Positions 35,570-45,905 of a DNA stretch of 64,000 nucleotides are shown piece by piece. Position 1 is the first letter of the stretch, and the number at the start of each line of letters is the position of its first letter. A program made the translations under genes and the position numbers. Source of the stretch: Alisma plantago-aquatica (lineage: Eukaryota > Streptophyta > Magnoliopsida > Alismatales > Alismataceae); contig OY856414.1 in assembly GCA_963693085.1 (NCBI GenBank), forward strand, positions 263,859,001 to 263,923,000, read 5' to 3'. The notes beneath the pieces were generated by a model. It searched no databases, was not told where the DNA came from, and saw only the letters and a list, made by a program, of their open reading frames with translations.

Positions 35570-35981
35570 TCTAAAATAATAAAGAAATTCTTATTTGATG
35601 ACTAACACAATTACAGAGATCTCTCTTTTATAGGACAAGAGAGTAAAGAGTAAAGCAAATACAAGCAATATGGGATAAAAGAAAGATGCTAATAGACAAG
35701 ACAAGTCTAAAGCGAGCAGTAGCTCAAGTGGTAGCAGCACGGGGCCCCTCACGAAGGGTCCCGGGTTCGAATCCCCCTGGTGGTGCTGTTCGGAATTGTT
35801 TCTCCCGTAGCGCAGCCGACCTTTGCGCGACTTAATGGGCTATGCTCCTTACGGGATGGGGCTGACCTCCCCAGGTTGGGCTTGGCGAAAGCCTTACGGG
35901 TCTCCTGGGTTACCAAAAAGACAAGTCTAAAGCGCATAACACAATAATAAGAATAAAACCAATAAAATATATATACTAATA
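35570..35981 (-). repeat. 5' LTR of the copia element, interrupted by a SINE
   Basis: Matches 30455-30669 once the SINE and one 17-bp duplication are removed. Ends at ACTAATA followed by ATTTG. Confidence 0.9.
35715..35917 (+). mobile_element. tRNA-derived SINE, 17-bp TSD
   Basis: A 203-bp insertion flanked by exact 17-bp duplications AAGACAAGTCTAAAGCG (35698-35714 and 35918-35934). It has RNA polymerase III promoter boxes at the right spacing: A box TAGCTCAAGTGG (35720-35731) and B box GGTTCGAATCC (35764-35774). A GC-rich non-tRNA body follows. Resembles Au-type plant SINEs in layout. Confidence 0.93.
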
Positions 35982-35986
35982 ATTTG

Positions 35987-36792
35987 CATTTATGAGAAAC
36001 AAAGAAAGCACATCCTAGATTCGAATTCCCATAATAAGACCACTCCTTTCTACATTTTGTGCCATAAGTTTAGATACTATCCCATTATGGAGTATAGGAC
36101 AGGAGGTAAATCCTCCCTATGCTGATCTACAAAAGGACTACAATAACTCACTTCATTCATCATTTAATTAGAACTAAGAATCTAGCAGCAATAATCTGTA
36201 TTTTTAGACGCAAGCCAATTAAATAGGCGAGTCATAGTGCGATCGGTCTCAAAGGCGTAAAAACAAGTAGAATTCTTTACAAGAAAGCAGTGACAACCAT
36301 GATTGCACTATACAGATGGTTTATCTGGAATTCACCATCATCGAAGTATATATTTGACCATGTTGGGGTTGGCTACATGGGTCTTTTTTGTATCAATTCA
36401 ACCAACAATGTGAATCTGAGATGCTTTTCATGTGTTGATAATGTAAATTGAACCTGGGTTTGTAGCTAAGACATGAGCACTTGATTAATGAACCAGAATA
36501 TGATGTAATTGATATACATATGATCTGATTTTGTATGAAATGAAGATATGAAAACATTGTTTTATATGCTATTAAATAGTAATATAATTTATATTGTCCT
36601 ACAAACTGGCTACATATAATCTACAATTAAATTGAAGCTACCATAGTGGCACTTACTAATGGGTCAAAAAATCTCACGTGATTGATATTCATATGATCCA
36701 ACTTATATAGAATAAAGCATGTAACGATATTGTTATATGCTAAAAAACAGTAATAATAATTATATTTTTATAAAAGCTGGCTAAATATATAA
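35987..36792. other. Intronic DNA without recognised feature
   Basis: AT-rich intron sequence; no gene or element boundary seen. Confidence 0.5.
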
Positions 36793-36800
36793 TTTACAAA

Positions 36801-37274
36801 CAATGTTTTAAAAATCGGTCTATGCGGCCGCATACAAGGTGCGGACCTCCAAAAAAATGCATTATGGAAATCCCTCCAGAAGCGGACCAAGCCGCATAAT
36901 CGGTTGTACGGCCGCATACAAGGCCGATTACACCCCGATTTTTAGTTAGAGATATTCTGATTTCTTCTATTATACATTTATATTCATCTATGTTTGTTTA
37001 AATATAGATTATAATGCATGTTTGTATTTATTTAAGTTGTGATAATTGCATATTTGCATAATTGCATCCATTATTCTTGTAATTGTACTATTTAGATACA
37101 CAATTGCACAAATTCAATATGTAAATCATGATTAATATATATATATATATATAATAATAATTAATTAAAAAAATCCAAAACCGCATATACTTCCGCATAT
37201 ACTCCCGCATACCGCATATACTCTACAAGGTGACCTCTCCGAACGCATAACGCATACCGCTTTTTGAAACACTG
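36801..37274. mobile_element. hAT-type MITE with CGGCCGCATAC words, 8-bp TSD
   Basis: Exact 8-bp duplications TTTACAAA (36793-36800 and 37275-37282). Ends CAATGTTTTAAAAATCGGT and CAGTGTTTCAAAAAGCGGT (reverse complement of the right) match at 16 of 19 positions. Subterminal words are GCGGCCGCATAC, CCGATTA and CCGCATA; the centre is AT-rich. The ends resemble those of 12839-13732. Confidence 0.92.
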
Positions 37275-37293
37275 TTTACAAATAACTAGAAGC

Positions 37294-37778
37294 CATAGTT
37301 GTCTAGGCGCCGACCTCCATGACTTGGGTACCAATTGCCTAGGTGGCTAGCGCCATTGACCTGGCATGCCAGACTTTCTATGTTTTAAAATAATAGTAGA
37401 TTTTACATCTATTAGATATATTTATGTGTATATCTTCAATTACGTAAAGTTAATCGCACAAATTTACCTAGATTGGCTCTTAATGTGACCTAAATTAGGT
37501 CCAACTTTTTCTAATTTGACCTTAATTAAAGTGAATGTGGCCAAATTAAACTTAAATTAGCCTGAATAAAGAAAAGACAAACCCAATTTAGCCCCAGAAT
37601 GACATTACATGACCTACTTTGATAAAAGGGGTTTGATTTAACCTCATATGGTGTCAAAATGACCAAAATTTGGCATAAATAGCCCATACACCCACCGAGT
37701 CCACTGTGGCCTAGGCGCCTAGACTTGGATGCCTTCTCTAGAGCCTAGCCCGCCTAGGTGGGTGCTTTGATAACTATG
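37294..37778. mobile_element. hAT-like MITE with CCTAGGCG words
   Basis: Ends CATAGTTGTCTAGGCGCC and CATAGTTATCAAAGCACC (reverse complement of the right) are clearly related to the 647-1079 element. Flanks CTAGAAGC (37286-37293) and CTTTAAGC (37779-37786) match at 6 of 8, compatible with an aged 8-bp duplication. Subterminal regions carry GCCTAGGCG-type words; the centre is AT-rich with AAATTAG.CC-like repeats. Confidence 0.75.
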
Positions 37779-37829
37779 CTTTAAGCTAAGATAATCAAAG
37801 TAGTGTATTTGTATTCACATAGTCACAAC

Positions 37830-38290
37830 ATACTCCGACTTTTTGAAAAAGTCGCGTTTAAAACGTGAATTTTTCCCTAGAGGTGTGAAACTTCCGAATA
37901 AATCCCAATTCCCGAATATTATGTTTTCTTCCCGTATTATTGACAAACTAATAATGTTTAATGTTTTTTTTTCGCGTTCTATACATTCTTTTCCCGTATT
38001 ATACTGATTGACACTCCAACTTAGTTTGAGACTGTGAGTGCATATATATATGTGTGTATGCGTACATGCATATATAGGTGTATGTATGTAATATATGCAT
38101 GTATATGTAAGTCATAGTTATAGATATATGTATGCAATATATATATATGTATATTTATGTGTATAACATATATATACATTTATCTGTATGCAATACATGT
38201 ATATATCCTCCAATTTTTTCCTAACTTTTTCCCGAATAGTTGCCCATACTTTTACCGTACATTGATCGTTTTTATCCGAATTTCTCATAT
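37830..38290. repeat. Region with dispersed CCGAAT / CCCGTATTAT words
   Basis: Words such as CCCGAATA, CCCGTATTAT and CCGAAT recur here and again directly beyond the small LTR element (40782-40856: CCGAATTCC, CCCGAATACCGAAT). This suggests one older element split by that LTR element; its ends are not clear. 38040-38200 is a cryptic TATG/TA-rich repeat. Confidence 0.45.
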
Positions 38291-38466
38291 TGTTAGAGAG
38301 TATATATTAGCCTATTTAGTTAATAGGTTAATTAGTTAGTGGGCCTTTAGATCTCGGTCCATTTAGATTACTTGTGTCCCAAGTCTCATGATTTCTCCCT
38401 TGCTCCTATATATAGGACAGGGATGTACGTCTTTTATTTTGAATCAATATAACATTATTTCTCACA
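38291..38466 (+). repeat. 5' LTR of the second small LTR element
   Basis: 176 bp; a CTATATATAGG TATA-like word near 38406; partner of 40605-40781 with about ten differences. Confidence 0.9.
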
Positions 38467-40604
38467 TGGTATCAAAGCCCGTTCGCTCCTAGGGAACCCT
38501 AGCCGCCGCCGCAAACAGAAGCCCTAGTCGCCACTCCTCTCTCCGAGAGAGCAACAGGGGCTCCCCCTCCGCCTGCGGGCGACACCCGCCATAGCCATGG
38601 TTTAGGCTGGCCACCCGCCAGGCAAATTCAGACCTCCATGGCTTCTCTTTCTCTTTCTTAAATGATCATATTTTCTTTTCGTACACGGCGCTGTCCTTCC
38701 TGGCTATCTCCTATCTATCCGTCATCTCCTGTCACCATGTCACCATCATCAAGCCGCAGTCGACAACAACTCTCGTCACCGCCGCATCACCCTAGCCGGC
38801 CAGCAGCTACCGCCGCATCACCCTAGCCGGTCAGCAGCTACCGCCACACGTATCCAGCAACAAACAGCCGCCGATCGCAACCGCCGCCAATCCCAGGAGC
38901 AACAATCATCGCAATTGCAACCATCGCCTCTGCCGCTGCATCACTCTGATGTCCTCAGCACCAGCCTTCGCCGCCTCACATGGAGAGGCTTTGCATTTGA
39001 CTCCGCATGCAGCCTCATGGCATGCAATATCTCCGGAGCCGTGCGGGAGACCGGTATCATCTCCTTCGTTGCGGCCAAGTGCTACATCAGCCGAGCGACA
39101 CAATCATCACCATCTTTCGTGTCCGTCCGCTGCTGAGTTGCTGCCCCATTATCCAGCAACCGTATCCCCAGTCGACGATCACACCCTTTAGCCGCCGCCG
39201 CCGTCGTCATCCATGCCCTCGGCTGCTGCTTCACTGCTGCTCTCCATCTCGTCGCTGCTGCCCCAACACATTCGCCTATCCCTGGCTAAAGTGTGGTCAC
39301 CCATCACTCTCCACCGCTACCAATATTTTTCTACTGCCATCCATATACAAAATGCATGTTGATATTCAGATCCTTAATCAGAGCTGTCTTTAGCTAATCA
39401 GATCCATTTTTAAGCCTAATCAGATTTTTTGCGGGGCTCCGTCCCCCGCAATCCCACATTTGTCGGCCTAAGGGCCGAACAAATGCTATTTCAGGTCGGG
39501 ATTAGATCCATTTAATTTTCTACCTGGATCTTACATTGACCCATTTAGCATATTCTCTCCGGTTATCAGTTTCATTCTCCACATATTACACATCTCCATA
39601 TCACAAATTCCTCTCAAATCCACCAATTCCTTTCCCACCCACCTTCATATATCCATTTCTCCACACCAAACACTCACTCTCATCGTATTTGGTGTGCGAG
39701 GGGGACAGAGAGGAGAGGAAGAGATGAGAAGAGAGAGAGCATGTGAGAGTATGTATGAGAGAGAGAGTATGATAAGAGATGATATATGTATTCATGCTAC
39801 ATATTCCAATTTATCTTCATGGAGTTTCATTCAACACACCTATTCTCCACTTTCAGACAACATTATCAATCTTGATGCATTCTTGAGAGACAGATGGGTG
39901 CTTCTTCAGACTTCTCAAAAGCTCAGTAATTTCTAGCCTGCCAAGTCTACATCCGCAAGGTTGATTCATCCAAATTTATCTTCACCGGGCTGCTTCATCA
40001 CGTCTTCTCCGAGCTACAATTGTTCTTACGACATCGCCTTCCGCCTGATCTACTTGGGACTTTCCTTGATGGATGATCTCCTTTCCCGTCAAGCCCCCAA
40101 GGTTCATGCGCCAAAGTTATGGTACCTGCATCATATCATCAGCACATTGTCCGTTCGTGTTCGTGCCACGTTATGCACGTCTTCTCAGACGCTTTGAAGA
40201 AACCACTACTGCTACATCGTCATTGGAGATCCACATTCGTGCCACGTTAAGTACGTATTCCAGTGAAGATGACGTAGTCGTGGTATTGGTGATCGTCTGC
40301 TCCAAGTGGCGAATTTCTGCTGTAGTATCAGGTTCCATTCTTTAGATGTTCTTCATTCCAGATACACTTCAAAAGACCTTCTTCAAAGCTCGAGGATCTC
40401 CAGCCTGCAGAATACAATTTCAAAGGAAAGAGGCGTCTTCATTATTAATTTAGGGGGTATTGATTAAAGGGGAGTATCAATTTTTTGTATGGGGAGTGAT
40501 ATTCATCTTCTATCTTTGATTTATCATTTTTTTTATCATTTTATCGAGTCATGTAACTCCAAGCTTGGACACGTGTTTCACTCATGATCCATCTTGGGGG
40601 GGAG
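38467..40604 (+). other. Interior of the second small LTR element, no recognised gene
   Basis: Begins with a GCCGCCGCC-rich leader and continues with Ser/Pro/His-rich frames on both strands that do not resemble any family I know. Confidence 0.6.
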
Positions 40605-40781
40605 TGTTAGACAGTATATATTAGGCTATTTAGTTAATATGTTAATTAGTTAGTGGGCCTTTAGTATATCGGTCCGTTTAGATTACTTGTGTCCCAAGTC
40701 TCAGGGTTTCTCCCTTGCTCCTACATATAGGACAATGCTGTACGTCTTTTATTTTGAATCAATATAACATTATTTCTCACA
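40605..40781 (+). repeat. 3' LTR of the second small LTR element
   Basis: 177 bp, partner of 38291-38466, directly after the purine tract. Confidence 0.9.
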
Positions 40782-41188
40782 CGCATAATTGCCGAATTCC
40801 AAAATTTTCAACTCAACCAAACACATACCCGAATACCGAATTTTTGACTGCGTATTCATATACTTATCATCTTTCTAATCATGCATTTAATGTTGATTAC
40901 TAATTATGATGTACACACATGCTTTAAATTAATGTCTATATTCGTATTTTACAAAATCTATATAAGTGGGTTATATATTAGGATATTGTTATGCCATTGT
41001 TTTAGCTTTGGAATCTAAGTGTGATTTCATGACTTATCTGTAAGTTCAATTTTCATTTGGTTGTTAATTAGGTGTCTAATATTGTTGCAACTTGCGACAA
41101 GTAGAATTTCATTCTTTTCTTATTAATACTAGCATCGGGGTACGTGTCTGGGAAAATAGATGATTATTATCGGGTTTTGACTTCTAGG
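40782..41188. other. Intronic DNA between LTR elements
   Basis: The first 75 bp carry CCGAAT words matching those left of the small LTR element; the rest is featureless AT-rich sequence. Confidence 0.45.
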
Positions 41189-41193
41189 GTTTT

Positions 41194-44100
41194 TGTAACG
41201 ACCCCGCCTCCCGGTAACCCCCAATTAAGGGAGATCAAGAGGTCAGAATCGTTATTCCAATTACCCGAATCAAATGTTCGACAAATAATCAATAATAATT
41301 ATCAAATTCTACCAGACTATACTGAAAAGCTGTAATAAAATAAAGTTTTGCATACCTTTTGAAAAACTTGGATTTCTAAACTTCTATCCACATACGAAAA
41401 CTATTCTAACTAATCCTCCTTGCACTTTATTTCTTAGTTTCACAATATGCCACTTTACTGTTTGTCTTTTTCAATGGTACCTAAAACGTCGACAAACAAA
41501 ACGTCGGTCAGCATAAATGAATATGCCGGTATGTGGGGGAAACAATAATCGTGCAACTATGGTAACAATGTAAGCAACCAAATATCATTTAACAATCAAG
41601 GTTATGTTTTAAGCAATACTACTCAATCCATACCTACCCCCTTATCTCTGTGCTATCCCTGTAGTGGACTTGGATACTACCTCTCTCATATGGTAGATCC
41701 TTACCCCCATGGTCCTACCTCACAGGTAGCCATTACTTAGGGTTGTGGAGTCGCATGGCCCTACCCAAAGGTAGCCCAATCTCTGACTCATGGTGACTTG
41801 ATGGACTTACCCCATAGGTAGCCATATATTAGGTCAATTTATCAAGCTACAAAGGGGACTAGGATCTAAGCTAGTAGGCATATATCTTAGGTGATAGTCA
41901 TATCCACATTTAGGGCTGAGCATCGGTCCAGAACCGGACCGGACCGGACCGGGACCGGACCATTTTGTGCTAGGACCGGACCGGACCGGACCGTTTGGAC
42001 CGTAATCAGCCTTTTTTACATGTTTTACAACTTATTTAGTTGTACAAAGTTGATAATCTTAGTCACTTCTAACAATTATATAACTTTATATCAAACATTT
42101 ATACTAGTAGTGATTATATATGTACTTTATTTGTAATTATTATAGAATACACCTTCAAATATACATTAATTTTATATAAAAGTCAATCTGCGGTCCGGAC
42201 CGGACCGGACCGTTTTTGGACCGGACCGGACCGGACCGTTTTTGGACCGGACCGGACCGGACCGAAGACCGAACTCATCAAAATTCCCGGACCGCGGACC
42301 GGACCGAACACAAAATGGACCGGACCGGACCGAATTGAGCAGTCCGGTCCGGTTTTGCGGTCTGGACCATTATTTGCTCACCCCTATCCACATTATAGTG
42401 TGCATGAATTAAATTCATCCAACAGTTTAATTCGAGCCACCGATGAAAACTTTGGGAATCCTCGGAAAACTAGTTTGAGATATTCATAAGCGTAACCACA
42501 TACCTGTGACTGTAGATTTTGAGACAAAATCAATCAAGTAGAGAAAACCCAACCAAGCAAGCAAGTATGCACAGAAATCCTGAAATAAACATACAAATTT
42601 CCTTTCATTGATCAAGCAATCAAGATTTATTAAACCTAGCTCGCTTCCCAGGGTTTCTAGTCCTTCTTAGGGTTTCCATTGCAATTAGGGTCTTTCTTGC
42701 ACTTTTATTATTACAAACCCTAGTTACGCAAAATAGCTCTTAAACCCTAATGATTCTAACCTATTTCGTTCAACAGGCTTAGGATCACCTTCGAACAACA
42801 TATTATCACATATATCAAATTAAAAGTGATCTTTTCCTCTTTTACCCTAAATTAGGGTTTCTAAGTACTTAATCATTCTTATTTGGTGCAAAACCCTAAA
42901 TCATGCAAGAAACTTCTAGATCGGGTTCAAGTTCATTATTTACTATTTCACATGTTGCAATTACTTAATTTCATTAAGTAACATGAACTTACCCAATATG
43001 CTCAATTAGGGTTTCTTAATCTAATACATAAACACTTTTCATTAGATTAACACACTTTTGCAAATAGGAACAGATTCAGGTTCCCAAACCAATTCTAATC
43101 AATTAAGCATCATATTAACCTAAATCTAGGCTTTCCTTTATACTAATCACATTAACACATGTATTGCACATACTTTTAGAGCAGGAAGCATAATTAGGTT
43201 CTGATAGTATTTTATTTGGATTCCTCTCATTTTTCTGAGCAAGTTTCATATATAACTTATTACGAATAGAGTCGCTAATTTTTTTCTAGGAATTTTGCAA
43301 GATAAAATCTAATGGGACCAATCCTAACCTGATACGTCATCAGATTCTTTTCTTGCTCAACCGACCGAAGGCTCTTTAAGTAAATATTCAAAAGACCCTT
43401 TTGCCCTTCCTCATTGATCCCGATCTGCAGGCACATGAGGGGCAGGTTTGTCCTTCTCCCTTTTCTTCTTCCTCCTAGCAACACCGATCGGTGTTTGCTG
43501 CGGGCGAGCGCCCCCTGCGTGGCTAAGCTGCTGGGCACCACCACCCTAGCACTTCCGACCCTTGTCCTTGTCCTTCTTCCTCCCAGATCGACTCACTCCC
43601 TCCTCCGACGACAAGGGCAGCGAGAGAGAGCCCTGGTGCCTCCCGCCACCATCCTCCTCGCCTATCGTCCTCTCTCCTCGCGGAACCCTACGCGGGAGCG
43701 AGCGACCCCCGTTCCAGGCGCACATTCGTGCCACCCCAACGACCACTGCTCCCTCAAGCGTCGACACTGCTGTGCGTATGCCACCGACGCTTGTGGCCAG
43801 CGCCCAAGATGCAACTCTGCGTCGACGTCCTCCTTCCTTACGTGTCCCGCAAAGAACACCCCTCCGTGATCGGGTCACCCTGTGCCGCACCATCACCGGA
43901 GCTGACCACTTCGCGTCATCGTCTTCAGCTACCGCCACGCCCTTAGAGATATAGACACCCAACCTCATTGGGTTCCCTCTCCTGCCGCCTCCAATGCCCG
44001 ACCTCTCCAGGTCTTCGGGTAGCACAACGCTACTGCTGCCGTTGCCAAGGCACGCAAGTTGGGGAGGAGGTCGTGCTCGTCCCAGCCGCGTTGGCAGCAG

Positions 44101-44845
44101 CCAGACGCCACGACGTCACCCTCCCTGAGGTCGCGATGGCCTGCATCTGTTTTGCAGGTCTGCTCAAGGTACTCCATGCTAAAGGACACATGGATCTCAC
44201 CACGGCTAATGTGAAACTTCTCTGACGGCGAGGTGCTGCATGGGAGGGGGGGTCCCTATATTTATATACAAACCTAGGGAAACCCTAGTGGCTTCTACGT
44301 ACAGAGAAATTAAGAGAGAGGGAGGTCCAAGAGTCATAGTTCCCTTCTTCGTACACCCATGTGAGATATAGATATAGGTCACGGTTTCTTGATATGGAAA
44401 GAGTTTCTATTCTCATAAAACTTGACAACATATTCCTCTCGATAAACTCCCTCTAGGTTTTCGTTTTCTTTTCTCTATCTTTATGTACCAAACTTCTCCT
44501 TTCCTTTAAACCATATTTCCTATTTCTCTAAGGAAACTTACATATTGTTCCATTATTTGGCTTCCAAGAAAAGGTGGATAATCTTTTAATTAATTATCTA
44601 GACCACATATTATCTTAGATTATCCTAGAAATCCTCTCATATTTTTATCATTATCTCAAATTTCCTTCTTAATATTGCATTAGTTGATTTCTTCTTTTTC
44701 TTTTACTCATATTGAACTCATTAATATATTATGATTGCAAAGGGAATCCATTCAATACATATAAAGCACACCATTCCCATAATCATACATTTATTGGGGG
44801 AAATTGTATTTCCCACCATATAAACCCAAAATTGGGGTTATAACA
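41194..44845 (-). repeat. 3' LTR of gypsy element 2
   Basis: 3652 bp including a 476-bp hAT element plus 8-bp duplication. The region 43470-44845 is repeated at 49100-50477. Open frames in its GC-rich block (43410-44230) recur in the other LTR and are not taken as genes. Confidence 0.9.
41911..42386. mobile_element. hAT-type MITE with (TCCGGACCGG)-type words, 8-bp TSD
   Basis: Exact 8-bp duplications TCCACATT (41903-41910 and 42387-42394). Ends TAGGGCTGAGCA and TAGGGGTGAGCA (reverse complement of the right) match at 11 of 12. About 90 bp at the left and 190 bp at the right consist almost entirely of GGACC/GGTCC-containing 5-mer repeats; the centre is AT-rich. Nested in the LTR of gypsy element 2. 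Confidence 0.96.
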
Positions 44846-45905
44846 TCCTTCCCCTCTTATAGGAATTTTGCCCTCAAAATTCCACCAAACATACAAACAA
44901 ACATGATAAGACTTATCCATGTCCATCTTCGCTCCCATGTGGCTTCATCCTCTCCATTGTACTTCCAAAGAACCTTTATCATCACATATTCTTTTCCCTG
45001 AGTTCTTTCACCTTGGCATTTATAATCCTCACAGGTGACTCAGGACATTTCAACCTCCCTTGGGGCTCACTAGGTTCATTGCCCAGCACATGGCCCGGGT
45101 ACCTCACATAGTGCTCTAAATTGGACACATAGAACTCATCACTCATCACATTATTCTGAGGGTAAGGTCAAACATAAGTAACTCCACCAATCCATCTCAG
45201 ATGGACCTATGTATCGGGGACTCATCTTTTCCAGCTATAGCTCAGAGGGGTCAATTTTTTTTTATATCACATATTCTCCCACAACGAACTGTATGTCAGT
45301 CTACTTTGCATCGGCTCACGACTCATGTCGCCCCTGGGCTCTCTTTCAGCCATCGCACGATCAAAGCGACTTCTTCTGCACACATTGTGGTCTTTTTCTG
45401 ACCTTTGCGAGGTCCCTTCACCAACATCATCTTAATGAAGTGGTGACCAACACAACCTCCCTTACAAAGCTTCTTTACATCCCGATACTGGCAATGGTGG
45501 TTATCATCACATCTTACACAGGACAAGAACTGTCTCCATGTATCACCCTGAGTGAGCACACATGCTCTCATCAGACCCTCTAGTATGGATCATACTAACC
45601 ATCAGTTAAGGGTGATAAGTTGTACTAGTATCGAGTTCTTCATGTACCTACTTCCACCGTATGGAAGTAAACCTTTAGGTCATACTCAAGAACCTTTGAA
45701 CTCGTATCATGGTATAGTTGAACCATCTCTCTTATATGTAGTTCAACCAGATCTATCCCTTGACAGTACTCTCTTTCTCTTAGACTATGTCATCTAGGTA
45801 AGGCGGTCTACCATAACCCATATTGCATCGTGACCTTCCTTGGTCCAGGGAGACTTACCACAACATCTATAGTGATGAACTCCCATTCTCTCTCAGGGAC
45901 TCTTT
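44846..45905 (-). pseudogene. Decayed integrase of gypsy element 2
   Basis: Collinear with 17027-18060. The polypurine tract complement (TCCTTCCCCTCTT) is at 44846-44858. Minus-strand reading gives RACVLTQGDTWRQFL near 45560, and the EWEFITMD region near 45890-45860. It is broken by frame changes and stops as in element 1. Confidence 0.82.

Larger units (their letters stand above)
30455..35981 (-). mobile_element. Decayed Ty1/copia retrotransposon, TSD ATTTG
   Basis: LTRs at 30455-30669 and 35570-35981 (the latter enlarged by a SINE) are flanked by exact ATTTG (30450-30454 and 35982-35986). Minus orientation: TGGTATCAGAGC, the initiator-Met primer-binding site, is the complement of 35558-35569 and lies just inside the right LTR; a TGAGAGGGAG purine tract lies just inside the left LTR. 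Between them is a full gag-pol series in copia order (integrase before reverse transcriptase) with multiple stops and frameshifts. Confidence 0.93.
38291..40781 (+). mobile_element. Non-autonomous copia-like LTR element
   Basis: LTRs of 176-177 bp at 38291-38466 and 40605-40781 begin TGTTAGA and end TTTCTCACA. TGGTATCAAAGCC follows the left LTR as primer-binding site, and a TTGGGGGGGAG purine tract precedes the right LTR. The 2.1-kb interior has no gag-pol domains. The flanks CATAT and CGCAT do not match as a target duplication. It shares an internal GCGGGGCTCCG..CCCCGC stem word and GGCCTAAGGGCC..AACAAAT with the 8497-11807 element. Confidence 0.87.

Noticed and set aside
35720..35790. A tRNA gene
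   Set aside because: A and B boxes are present, but the sequence continues into a SINE body and is bounded by 17-bp target duplications; no complete cloverleaf was seen.
43414..44225. Frames of 130-159 codons, repeated at 49227-50011, as genes
   Set aside because: Also LTR sequence of gypsy element 2, with long frames on both strands caused by GC-rich composition.
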